NCBI RefSeq assembly: GCF_016860525.1
Contig: NZ_BNEA01000001.1
Coordinates: 62,001 to 126,000 of the forward strand
Direction: 5' to 3'
Origin: Streptomyces rubradiris
GTDB lineage: Bacteria > Actinomycetota > Actinomycetes > Streptomycetales > Streptomycetaceae
Length of the DNA: 64,000 nt
Positions within the stretch are counted from its first letter, which is position 1, and each line of letters begins with the position of its first letter. A program made the translations under genes and the position numbers. This document shows positions 39,446 to 47,549 of the stretch, piece by piece. The notes beneath the pieces are model-generated. The model searched no databases. It saw only the letters and a program-made list of their open reading frames with translations, and was not told the DNA's origin.

Positions 39446-41575
39446 TCAGCTGTCCGGGGTGGTGGAGACCGGCTCGGTGACGCCCGCCGGGACCTCGGTG
39501 CGCGGGGCCGGGGCGGTGGTGGCGGCGGTGCCGTCCGGGTGCGCGGCGGGCGCGGCGGCGGTGGACGGCAGGGTGAAGGTCAGCGGGGTGCCCGGGGAGG
39601 CGGTCCAGCCGGAGACCGCGCCCGCGTACGCGGTGCCGTAGGCGGCGTTGCCGAGGGTGGTGCCGGTGGGCAGGGTCGCCGGGACGGCGGTGCCGGCCGG
39701 TCCCTGCACGGTGACGGTGGTGCCGACGCGGTAGGCGGTGACCCGGCCGGCCTGTACGGCGCTCTTCCAGGCGGCGCGGCGCTGGAGTTCGGCGCCGATG
39801 GCCTTCATCCGCAGGTTGACGACGGGGGTGTTGTCGGCGAACAGGGCGTCGTAGCCGTCGAGCACGCCGTTGAGGACCGGGTAGGCGATGCGGTCCTCGG
39901 CGAGGTTGGACTGGTGGATGAAGTGCGGCTTGGGGTCGTTGGACAGGACGTGGCCGAGGGCGATCCGGGTCTCCAGCGGCACGATGTGGCCGGTGTAGCC
40001 GGTGGCGGGGTCCAGCGGGGCCGGCAGGCAGGTGGTGGTGGCCGGGTTGTCCTCGCAGATGCCGCTGCCGCCCTGGGCGCGGCTGGTGTAGAGCCAGTTG
40101 TACTCGTCGACCTGCTCGGCCGCCCGGCCCGCGTTGTAGAAGACGTTCATCGGGTAGCGGGAGACGGTGGTGGCCGGGCCGACCTTGCGCTGTTCGGGGT
40201 CGCGGGAGTTGTCGGAGGCGAGCCACTTGACGCCCTCGACGGTGAGCGAGGGGCCCAGGTTGGGGTTGTCCTGCGGCTGCTGCGGCAGGATCTTCAGGCC
40301 GGAGTGCTCGCCGGTGACCAACTCGTCGGTCTGGAGCGGGAGTCCGGCGACCTGGCCCCAGGCTCGGTTGGTGGCGATCTCGTAGTCGATGGTGGCGAGG
40401 CCGACCCACTTGGTGCTGCCGTCGGGGTTGGTGGCGCAGGTCCAGGGCACGACGGTGACGTTCTGCTCGCAGCCGAGGAAGGCGTGCGTGTAGGTGTGGT
40501 TGATCCAGCGGAACTCGCCCCGGTCGGCGATGAGTTTGTCGGCGAGCCGGTCGACGCCGTTGTTGTCCTCGCGCTGGTCGACGCTGCCGGCGGCGTTGTA
40601 GGCCAGGTCGAGGGTGAAGCGGTGGCTGTTCTGCCAGGCGATGGCCTGGTCGACGTCCGCCGGGGTCATCCGGATCGGGTCGGGGGTGCCCTCGCCGTCG
40701 GCGCAGTCGACGTCGCCGGGCGTGCAGTTCAGCTCGGTGTCCCAGCGGTCGTCGGCGGCGAAGACGTCGTCCACGTGGACGGCGAAGTAGTTGCGGGAGG
40801 CGCCGAGGTGCACCCCGCCGGTCATCCACTCCACGATCCCGCGGGCCAGCAGCCGGAACTGCTGCTGGTACTGGTTGTAGACGAAGGTGACGACCAGTTC
40901 GCGCCGGCCGTCGTGCCGGTACTCGCCGACCAGCGAGCCCCATTTCGTGGTGCCCGGCACGGGTGCCTGCACGTACGGGGTGAAGTCGGCGCCGGCGGCG
41001 GGGGTCGACAGGTAGGCGTAACTCTCGCCCACGGTCGGCGAGTTGTCCTCGAAGGGGACCGCGCCGTCGAGGTAGCCGAAGGGGCCGGCCTGTCCGGCGG
41101 CGGTGACCTGGGCGCGGACGCCGTCGACGCTGCCCGAGTAGCCGCCGAAGGTCGGGACCTGGAGGCCGACCTGGGGTCGGGCGTACGTGTAGGCGTCGAC
41201 CTGGGGGATCGCGTACGTCTGTTCGTAGGCGGCGAGGGCGCTCATCTCGGCGCTGCCGGCCGCGAACGGGTTGTCGTTGGGCAGGACGACGGCCTGGTAC
41301 TTGGCGCGCGGCCGGCCGTCGACGGTGTCCGCGAGGAAGGCCGCGTCGATGGTGGGCCGGTCGGCGCGGGTGAGATCGACCTCGGTGTACGGCGTCCCTG
41401 CGGTGTCGAGTTCGGCGGCGATGGCGTCGGTGGCCGGGCCCCCGTCGCTCACCACCAGGACTCTGAGGTCGACGCGGGCTGTGGTGGTGGCGGCCTGGGC
41501 CGGACCGGCCGGCAGGGCGAGCGCGCCGATGAGCGCGCCCACCGTCAGGGCGGTGGTGCGTATGGTCCGCTTCAT
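39446..41575 (-). CDS. Secreted Agd3/PelA-like exopolysaccharide deacetylase
   Basis: 709 aa from ATG 41575 (MKRTIRTTALTVGALIGALALPAGPAQA), a clean signal peptide. Residues 35-250 resemble the N-terminal part of Agd3-type CE18 enzymes (LRVLVVSDGG, YQAVVLPNDNPF). The deacetylase domain has the metal site HVDDVF at 267-272 and HTYTHAFLGC at 360-369 (His-x3-His), with PHFIHQSNL later. The last 100 residues are a Thr/Ala/Pro-rich tail after a small beta domain. Fungal Agd3 deacetylates GalNAc in galactosaminogalactan and bacterial PelA does so in Pel. This one acts outside the membrane and probably on the product of the PelF-type gene downstream. Confidence 0.8.
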   Translation of the reverse strand: MKRTIRTTALTVGALIGALALPAGPAQAATTTARVDLRVLVVSDGGPATDAIAAELDTAGTPYTEVDLTRADRPTIDAAFLADTVDGRPRAKYQAVVLPNDNPFAAGSAEMSALAAYEQTYAIPQVDAYTYARPQVGLQVPTFGGYSGSVDGVRAQVTAAGQAGPFGYLDGAVPFEDNSPTVGESYAYLSTPAAGADFTPYVQAPVPGTTKWGSLVGEYRHDGRRELVVTFVYNQYQQQFRLLARGIVEWMTGGVHLGASRNYFAVHVDDVFAADDRWDTELNCTPGDVDCADGEGTPDPIRMTPADVDQAIAWQNSHRFTLDLAYNAAGSVDQREDNNGVDRLADKLIADRGEFRWINHTYTHAFLGCEQNVTVVPWTCATNPDGSTKWVGLATIDYEIATNRAWGQVAGLPLQTDELVTGEHSGLKILPQQPQDNPNLGPSLTVEGVKWLASDNSRDPEQRKVGPATTVSRYPMNVFYNAGRAAEQVDEYNWLYTSRAQGGSGICEDNPATTTCLPAPLDPATGYTGHIVPLETRIALGHVLSNDPKPHFIHQSNLAEDRIAYPVLNGVLDGYDALFADNTPVVNLRMKAIGAELQRRAAWKSAVQAGRVTAYRVGTTVTVQGPAGTAVPATLPTGTTLGNAAYGTAYAGAVSGWTASPGTPLTFTLPSTAAAPAAHPDGTAATTAPAPRTEVPAGVTEPVSTTPDS

Positions 41576-41972
41576 TGCGGTGAAGTCCCCTCCCCGGACA
41601 GGGGTGAGCACGGCTCCCGTGGAGCGGACGCACCCCCTCGCGCGACGCCGGCGTCCCCCTCAGAAGCCGGTCGTCGGCGCATCCGTCGCGTCACATGGTG
41701 ATGTCTCTGTGGAGCTTTTGTGGTCGAGTTAAGAAAGATGACGGAAAAGCGCACATGTTGGTCGCCGACCGGGGCAACCGGGCGCAGCTTTTTCCCGTCG
41801 TGACCCGCGCGGTGGTACAGAACGCGGGACGGGCCCGGTCGGCAGGTCCGGCCGCCGGACGACGCACCGGCGGACCATGCGGTCCGCCGGGCGATGTGTC
41901 GCGGCACGTCCCGTGTCGAGCGGACGGCCGGGGCGGTTTCCGGTCACCGGCCGGTGGCCGTCACCGTGTCCG
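41576..41972. other. 397-nt leader/promoter region of the deacetylase gene
   Basis: No gene is supported. An AT-rich patch (about 41700-41760, containing AAGAAAGATGACGG on the plus strand) stands out and probably holds the promoter, leaving a leader of over 100 nt before the deacetylase start. GGGGAGGGGA upstream of the ATG is the likely ribosome site. I could not identify a riboswitch. Confidence 0.4.
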
Positions 41973-42500
41973 TCAGGCGCAGAGCACCCGGGTCTCGGGG
42001 GTGTAGACGGGACCGCCGTTGGTGTTGCTGCTGTCGCTGAACTCGGCGTAGTAGTACGAGTAGAAGCCGATGTTGCCGTTGCAGCCGGAGTCGGCGGCGA
42101 CCTGGAGGGTCAGCGTGACGGTACGGCTCTGGCCGGGCGGGATGGTGGCGCCGTAGTTCGCGCCGAGGTTGCTCGGGCCGGTGCCGGAGCACGGGGTGCT
42201 GCCGGCCGCGGTGGCCAGGCTGCACCCGGTGAAGCTGTACTTCAGGTCCGGGCGCTGGGTGGTCAGCCAGGTCGGGTCGATGGTCTGGTACACGAACCAG
42301 ACGTCGTAGGTCTTGTTGTTGGTGAGCGTCATCGACAGCTTCACCGTGCCGCCGGGGGTGGTGGTGGCGGAGTCGGTGGCGAAGGTCAGGGTGGTCGGCG
42401 CGGGGTCGGCGGCGCTCGCGCTGGGAGCCAGGCCGAAGACGGCGAGGAGGAAGGCGAGGACGGCGGTGAGACCGAGGCGTCTCGGCAGAGGTGATCGCAT
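41973..42500 (-). CDS. Secreted beta-sandwich (Ig-like) protein
   Basis: 175 aa from ATG 42500 with a clear signal peptide (MRSPLPRRLGLTAVLAFLLAVFGLAPSASA). The mature protein is one beta-rich domain with a CARDB/Ig-like feel: TTPGGTVKLSMTLTNNKTYDVWFVYQTIDPTWL, IPPGQSRTVTLTLQVAADSGCNGNIGFYSYYYAEF, with four Cys (two disulphides likely) and a terminal LCA. It was not recognised beyond that. It could be a small secreted adhesin or enzyme accessory. It is transcribed separately from the deacetylase gene. Confidence 0.7.
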   Translation of the reverse strand: MRSPLPRRLGLTAVLAFLLAVFGLAPSASAADPAPTTLTFATDSATTTPGGTVKLSMTLTNNKTYDVWFVYQTIDPTWLTTQRPDLKYSFTGCSLATAAGSTPCSGTGPSNLGANYGATIPPGQSRTVTLTLQVAADSGCNGNIGFYSYYYAEFSDSSNTNGGPVYTPETRVLCA

Positions 42501-42548
42501 GGCCCGGGAGGCTAGGCACGGGCCCGGCGCGGCGTCTGCACCCCTGCA

Positions 42549-42568
42549 CCGATCCGGAGCCGGATCGG
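42549..42568. promoter_or_regulatory. 9-bp inverted repeat upstream of the secreted protein gene
   Basis: CCGATCCGG and CCGGATCGG separated by AG, about 49 nt upstream of the ATG at 42500. It is suited to a DNA-binding dimer or a transcript hairpin. The remaining gap up to 42887 also holds GGTGACG ... CGTCACC (about 42597-42621) but no supported gene. Confidence 0.4.
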
Positions 42569-42887
42569 CCGAAAGTGATCGCCGTGTGAAGAAGTTGCGG
42601 TGACGGCGTGCCGAGGCGTCACCTTTCGCATCCGCGCACGCCGGGCACGGTGCCCCCGAGGGGAGAGCGGGCCGTCGCGACACGGTGACACACCGTACGC
42701 GGTTGGCGCGTACCCGCCGCCCGGCCGGCCGCCGGAAGGGGGTCCGCCGCTTGTGAAGCGGACGTTTTCCGGCCACAGGGCGGTTTCCGGCCGTCGCACC
42801 CGGCGGGGGGCGGGGCATGCACCCGTGATGCGGGGGTATCCGGCCTGCGAATTCGATCGTCCGGCGGATCATCAGGAGGCGAAGCGC

Positions 42888-43124
42888 ATGCTCATGGCAC
42901 ACCCCGCGGTACTGAAGGACCTCATCGCCCAGTACGAGACCCTGTCCCTGCTCGGGGCCGAGGAGAGCACCCCCGAGGCCCGGCAGCGGCTCGCGGACGT
43001 CTCCTACACGCTGTGCGTGGCCACCGGCACCCGGGATGTCGACATGGCGCTGATCGCCGCCCGCCACCGCCTGTCCGGGGCCCGCCCGGAGGACGACTCC
43101 CTGCTCCAGGCGTCCGGGGCCTGA
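42888..43124 (+). CDS. DUF5133 small protein
   Basis: 78 aa from ATG 42888, with AGGAGG 8 nt upstream; the open frame extends left but only this start has a ribosome site. The protein (MLMAHPAVLKDLIAQYETLSLLGAEESTPEARQRLADVSYTLCVATGTRDVDMAL) matches the DUF5133 family, short helical actinobacterial proteins often near regulatory or antibiotic genes; function unknown. Confidence 0.72.
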   Translation: MLMAHPAVLKDLIAQYETLSLLGAEESTPEARQRLADVSYTLCVATGTRDVDMALIAARHRLSGARPEDDSLLQASGA

Positions 43125-43228
43125 CCCGCCCCTCCCCCGAACCCGTGGCCTCCCGCTTCTGGTCTGCGGGACGCACCGGACGGTATACAGATCCGGTCGG
43201 ACCGAGGGCGAGCACAGGGGGAGGGCGC

Positions 43229-44161
43229 ATGGCGCGCGAGAGGCGACCGGCGAGGCGGCGGGGCGCCGCCGTGGCGGCGGTGCTGGGCGGATGCCTGCTG
43301 GCCGCGGCCGGCACGGCACCGCCGGCCGGCGCGCACTCCGGAGGGCACACGGGCGCGCACCCGCACGGCGGCCACGGCCGCGCGGCCGCCTATGTGGCGC
43401 TCGGCGACTCCTACACCTCCGGCCCCGGCATCCCGGCGCAGGTGGACGCCGGCTGTGCCCGCTCGGACCACAACTACCCCTCGCTCGTGGCCGCCGAGCG
43501 GCGCGCGAGCCGGTTCACGGACGTCAGCTGCGGCGGGGCCACCACCGCCGAGATGTGGCGGGCGCAGGGCGGCAACCCGCCCCAGCTCGACGCGCTGGAC
43601 CGGCACACCGGCCTGGTGACCGTGCAGATCGGCGGCAACGACGTCGGTTTCGGCTCCATCATCGACACCTGCGCCCGGGTCGCCGCCCAGGACCCGGCGG
43701 GCAACCCCTGCGAGCGCGCGTACCGTGCCTCCGGGCACGACGAACTGGCCCTCGCCGTGCTGCGCACCGCGCCGAAGGTCGACCGGGTGCTGCGCGCCGT
43801 GCGCGCCCGCGCCCCGCACGCCCGGGTGCTCGTCGTCGGCTATCCCGCCCTGCTGCCCGACGACGGCGGCGGCTGCTTCCCGCAAGTCCCGTTCGCGGCC
43901 AAGGACTTCCCCTACCTGCGGGACACCGAGAAGCGGCTGAACCGGATGCTGCGGCTGGTGGCCGCGGTGAACCGGGCCGAGTACGTGGACACCTACGGCC
44001 CCACGGCCGGCCACGACATGTGCCAGGCGCCCGCGGACCGGTGGATCGAGCCGCTGCGGCCGGCCGCGCCCGCGGCGCCCGCGCACCCCAACGCCCGGGG
44101 CGAGGCGGCCATGGCGGAGGCCGTCCTCGGCCGGCTGGAGCGGGGGCGCGGGCGCGGCTGA
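43229..44161 (+). CDS. Secreted SGNH/GDSL lipase-like hydrolase
   Basis: 310 aa from ATG 43229, with GGGGGAGGG upstream. An Arg-rich start, signal peptide (AAVAAVLGGCLLAAAGTAPPAGA) and a His-rich linker lead to the SGNH hydrolase domain. Block I is YVALGDSYTSGPGIP (catalytic Ser), block II SCGGATTAEMW (Gly), block III VTVQIGGNDVGFG (Asn) and block V HPNARGEAAMAEAV (catalytic His) near residue 290. It resembles Streptomyces extracellular lipases and esterases. Convergent with phosphoglucomutase. Confidence 0.9.
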   Translation: MARERRPARRRGAAVAAVLGGCLLAAAGTAPPAGAHSGGHTGAHPHGGHGRAAAYVALGDSYTSGPGIPAQVDAGCARSDHNYPSLVAAERRASRFTDVSCGGATTAEMWRAQGGNPPQLDALDRHTGLVTVQIGGNDVGFGSIIDTCARVAAQDPAGNPCERAYRASGHDELALAVLRTAPKVDRVLRAVRARAPHARVLVVGYPALLPDDGGGCFPQVPFAAKDFPYLRDTEKRLNRMLRLVAAVNRAEYVDTYGPTAGHDMCQAPADRWIEPLRPAAPAAPAHPNARGEAAMAEAVLGRLERGRGRG

Positions 44162-44164
44162 GCC

Positions 44165-44192
44165 GGGGCGGCCCCCCGCCGGGAGCCGCCCC
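44165..44192. terminator. Bidirectional terminator between SGNH hydrolase and pgm
   Basis: 8-bp stem GGGGCGGC / GCCGCCCC with a 12-nt loop in the 41-nt gap between the convergent stop codons, usable from both strands. Confidence 0.6.
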
Positions 44193-44202
44193 GTGCACCC
44201 GG

Positions 44203-45843
44203 TCAGCCGCCGAGCGCGCCCCCCACCACAGCCTGGGCCTCCTCCTGCACCCGGGCGAGGTGGTCCTGGCCGAGGAAGGACTCGGCGTACACCTTGTAGA
44301 CGTCCTCGGTGCCCGAGGGCCTGGCGGCGAACCAGGCGTTCTCGGTGGTGACCTTGATGCCGCCGATCGCGGCGCCGTTGCCGGGCGCCTCGGTGAGCAC
44401 GGCCGTGACCGGCTCCCCGGCCAGCGTGTCCGCGGTGACCTGGGCCGGGGACAACTTGCCGAGCAGCGCCTTCTGTTCGCGGGTGGCGGGCGCGTCGACG
44501 CGGGCGTAGGCGGGGGTGCCGAAGCGGTCGGTGAGACCGGCGTAGTGCTCCGACGGCGTCTTGCCGGTGACCGCCGTGATCTCGGCGGCGAGCAGGGCCA
44601 GGATGATGCCGTCCTTGTCGGTGGTCCACACCGAGCCGTCCCGGCGCAGGAAGGAGGCGCCGGCCGACTCCTCGCCGCCGAACCCGAGGTCGCCGCCGAC
44701 GAGTCCGTCCACGAACCACTTGAACCCGACCGGCACCTCCACCAGCCGGCGGCCGAGGTCGGCGGCGACCCGGTCGATCATGGTGGAGGAGACCAGGGTC
44801 TTGCCGACGCCCGCGGCGGCCGGCCACTGCTCGCGGTGCCGGTACAGGTAGGAGATGGCGACCGCGAGGTAGTGGTTGGGGTTCATCAGGCCCGCGTCCG
44901 GGGTGACGATGCCGTGCCGGTCGGCGTCGGCGTCGTTGCCGGTGGCGATGTGGAAGCGGTCGCGCCGCTCGATGAGGGAGGCCATCGCGTAGGGCGAGGA
45001 GCAGTCCATCCGGATCCGGCCGTCCCAGTCCAGGGTCATGAACCGCCAGGTGGGGTCGGTGTGCGGGTTGACCACCGTCAGGTCGATGCCGTGCTGTTCG
45101 GCGATCCGGCCCCAGTAGGCGACGGAGGCGCCGCCGAGCGGGTCGGCGCCGATGCGCACCCCGGCCGCCCGGACGGCGTCCAGGTCCAGCACGCTGGGCA
45201 GGTCGCCGACGTAGGTGCCGAGGAAGTCGTAGCGGCCGGTGGTGTCCGCGGCGAGCGCGCGGGCGTACGGCAGCCGGCGTACGTCCTTCAGGCCGCCCGC
45301 GATGATCTGGTTGGCGCGGTCCTGGATCCAGGCGGTGGCGTCGGAGGCGGCCGGGCCGCCGCTCGGCGGGTTGTACTTGAAGCCGCCGTCGGCGGGCGGG
45401 TTGTGCGAGGGGGTGACCACCACGCCGTCGGCGAGGCCCGAGGCGCGGCCCCGGTTGTGGGTCAGGATCGCGTGCGAGACGGCGGGGGTGGGCGTGTAGC
45501 CGTCCGCGTCGTCGATGAGCACGCTCACCTCGTTGGCGGCGAAGACCTCCAGCGCGGTGGCCTTCGCCGGCTCGGACAGGGCGTGTGTGTCGGCGCCCAG
45601 GAAGAGCGGGCCGTCCGTGCCCTGGGCGGCACGGTATTCGCAGATGGCCTGGCTGGTGGCGGCGATGTGGTCCTCGTTGAAGGCGCTCGCCAGGGACGAG
45701 CCTCGGTGCCCCGAGGTGCCGAACGCCACCCGCTGTGCCGGGTCGGCCGGGTCGGGGTGCAGCGTGTAGTACGCCGTGACCAGCCGGGCCACGTCGACAA
45801 GGTCCTCGGGACGGGCCGGCCGGCCGGCTCGTTCGTGCGGCAT
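44203..45843 (-). CDS. pgm: Phosphoglucomutase, alpha-D-glucose specific
   Basis: 546 aa from ATG 45843. All four phosphohexomutase loops are present: GTSGHRGSS near the N-terminus, active serine TPSHNPP, metal loop [10 protein letters not shown], sugar loop [17 protein letters not shown] and phosphate loop [10 protein letters not shown]. It interconverts glucose-1-phosphate and glucose-6-phosphate in the cytosol. It could supply glucose-1-phosphate to nucleotide-sugar synthesis, including the nearby exopolysaccharide genes, but this is a normal housekeeping gene and the link is only positional. Confidence 0.95.
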   Translation of the reverse strand: MPHERAGRPARPEDLVDVARLVTAYYTLHPDPADPAQRVAFGTSGHRGSSLASAFNEDHIAATSQAICEYRAAQGTDGPLFLGADTHALSEPAKATALEVFAANEVSVLIDDADGYTPTPAVSHAILTHNRGRASGLADGVVVTPSHNPPADGGFKYNPPSGGPAASDATAWIQDRANQIIAGGLKDVRRLPYARALAADTTGRYDFLGTYVGDLPSVLDLDAVRAAGVRIGADPLGGASVAYWGRIAEQHGIDLTVVNPHTDPTWRFMTLDWDGRIRMDCSSPYAMASLIERRDRFHIATGNDADADRHGIVTPDAGLMNPNHYLAVAISYLYRHREQWPAAAGVGKTLVSSTMIDRVAADLGRRLVEVPVGFKWFVDGLVGGDLGFGGEESAGASFLRRDGSVWTTDKDGIILALLAAEITAVTGKTPSEHYAGLTDRFGTPAYARVDAPATREQKALLGKLSPAQVTADTLAGEPVTAVLTEAPGNGAAIGGIKVTTENAWFAARPSGTEDVYKVYAESFLGQDHLARVQEEAQAVVGGALGG

Positions 45844-45984
45844 GAGTACCGTTCCTCCGCATCGGTGGGTCGTTCGCTCACCGCACATCTTTCCTCGTGG
45901 GGGGCGTGCCGGGCGAGTGCGCCCCACCGGCGGGGATGCCGAGCCGGGCGTGCGGCCGGGCGGACCGGCCCGGCCGCGACGGTC

Positions 45985-47412
45985 TCAGGCCCCGGCGCGC
46001 ACGCGGGCCGCGGCGCGTTCGGCTTCCCGCACCACCTCGGCCGTGTCGACGTCCACGAGTTCCCCGCGCACCTTCCGTGCCCGCCCGTCGACGTACACGT
46101 GACTGACGTTGCCGGGCTGGCCGTTGAGCACGATCTGCCCCAGCCAGTCGAAGCGGGGCGCGAAGTTGAGCGTGCCCGGGTCGAGCACGAGCACGTCGGC
46201 GCGCTTGCCGGGGGTGAGCGAGCCCACCTGGTCGGCCATGTGGAGGCACTCGGCCCCGCCCAGCGTCGCCATCCGCAGCACGGCCGGGATCGTCGGGTGC
46301 ACCTCGGCGTTCTGGTGCAGGGCGCGTTGTAGTCCGACGGCCGCCTTCATCACGCCGAACATGTCCGAGGTGTCGTTGGTGCCGCCGTCGTGGCCGAGTC
46401 CGGTCCGCACCCCGCGCCGCGCGAACTCGGGGAGCCGGATGATGCCGGAGCCCAGCCGCATGTTGCTCAGCGGACAGTGCGCCACCCGCACATCGGCCTC
46501 GGCGACCTGCGCGATCTCGTCGTCGGTGAGGTGGATCGCGTGGTTCATCAGCAGGTCCGGCCCGAACGCGTCCGCGGTGCGCAGGGAGCGGATCGGCTCC
46601 TGCGCGCGGTCGCCGCGGTGCTCCAGCACATGCGAGTTGATCATCAGCCCCAGGTCGCGGGCGACCTCGCGGGATCTGCGCAGCGGGTCGAGCCGGTCCA
46701 TGCCGGCGTGCACGGCGACCTGGGCGGAGGCCAGCGGCAGCGGGTCGAGGAGTTCCTTCTTCACGCGCGGTACGAGGTCGAGGTCCGCGGTGTTGTGCGC
46801 CATCGCGTACACGAAGCGCAGTCCGGTGCGGTCCAGCGCGCGGATGTACTGCTCGCTGGTGTCGAACGGGATGGGGTGCACCCAGTCGACGAGGGTGGTC
46901 ACCCCGGCCTGGAGGGCGTCGAGCGCGGCGAGCCGTACGAACCGGTACATGTCCTGCGGGCCGATCCTCGGCAGGGTGGCGCGGTTGCAGCCGGCCAGCC
47001 AGCCGTACAGGTCCTGGGTGTGGCAGCCGCCGCGGATGCTGGACTGCCACAGGTGGTTGTGGAGGTCGACGAAGCCCGGCAGCACCAGCATGCCGGAGAC
47101 GTCCACCACGCGGGCGCCGGCCGGTGCGGGCAGTCGCCGTCCCACGCCGGCTATCCGGCCGTCGCGCATCAGGACGTCGGCGTGCTCCAGCGTGCCCAGG
47201 TCGCCCGCGCCGAGGGCGGGGTCCATGGTGACGACGAGTCCGGCGCCCCGGAGCAGGGTGGTGGGCGCGTGCCCGGCGGCCCGGCCGGGGCGGGGGGCCT
47301 CGCGGGTCACGGTGGTCGCGCCCGTCGCCAGCGGGACGGCGCCGATGCCGGCCAGGACCGTCCGGCGGCGCGGTGGCCGGGGAGTGGTGGGGGAGCTCGT
47401 GGTGGGGGTCAT
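45985..47412 (-). CDS. Tat-exported amidohydrolase
   Basis: 475 aa from ATG 47412, 42 nt inside the longest frame. The twin-arginine leader PRRRTVLAGIGAVPLATGA is followed by the amidohydrolase fold: metal site VDLHNHLW near residue 120, INSHVLEH, NHAIHLTDDE, GHDGGTNDTSDMFG near 345, and a C-terminal beta-sandwich half (KRADVLVLDPG). It resembles the chlorohydrolase/deaminase group (TrzA/AtzA, SAH-deaminase-like), which remove amino or halogen groups from heterocycles. Export of such an enzyme is uncommon. The substrate is unknown. Confidence 0.83.
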   Translation of the reverse strand: MTPTTSSPTTPRPPRRRTVLAGIGAVPLATGATTVTREAPRPGRAAGHAPTTLLRGAGLVVTMDPALGAGDLGTLEHADVLMRDGRIAGVGRRLPAPAGARVVDVSGMLVLPGFVDLHNHLWQSSIRGGCHTQDLYGWLAGCNRATLPRIGPQDMYRFVRLAALDALQAGVTTLVDWVHPIPFDTSEQYIRALDRTGLRFVYAMAHNTADLDLVPRVKKELLDPLPLASAQVAVHAGMDRLDPLRRSREVARDLGLMINSHVLEHRGDRAQEPIRSLRTADAFGPDLLMNHAIHLTDDEIAQVAEADVRVAHCPLSNMRLGSGIIRLPEFARRGVRTGLGHDGGTNDTSDMFGVMKAAVGLQRALHQNAEVHPTIPAVLRMATLGGAECLHMADQVGSLTPGKRADVLVLDPGTLNFAPRFDWLGQIVLNGQPGNVSHVYVDGRARKVRGELVDVDTAEVVREAERAAARVRAGA

Positions 47413-47549
47413 TGCGGTGTTGTACCGCGGGTAACAGGGCCGCGACACGACCAATTCAAGCCAACGGAACCACTATTCCGCATCGCGGATATACGCCCCC
47501 CCGTGGGCCCCACAGCCCCGCTGAGGCCCGCACGGCCGCCTCAACCCCG

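Noticed and set aside
39446..41575. Deacetylase as a standard CE4 chitin deacetylase
   Set aside because: The motif order (HVDDVF, then HTYTH) and the N-terminal module fit Agd3/PelA-like CE18 better. The CE4 NodB length and motifs do not match.
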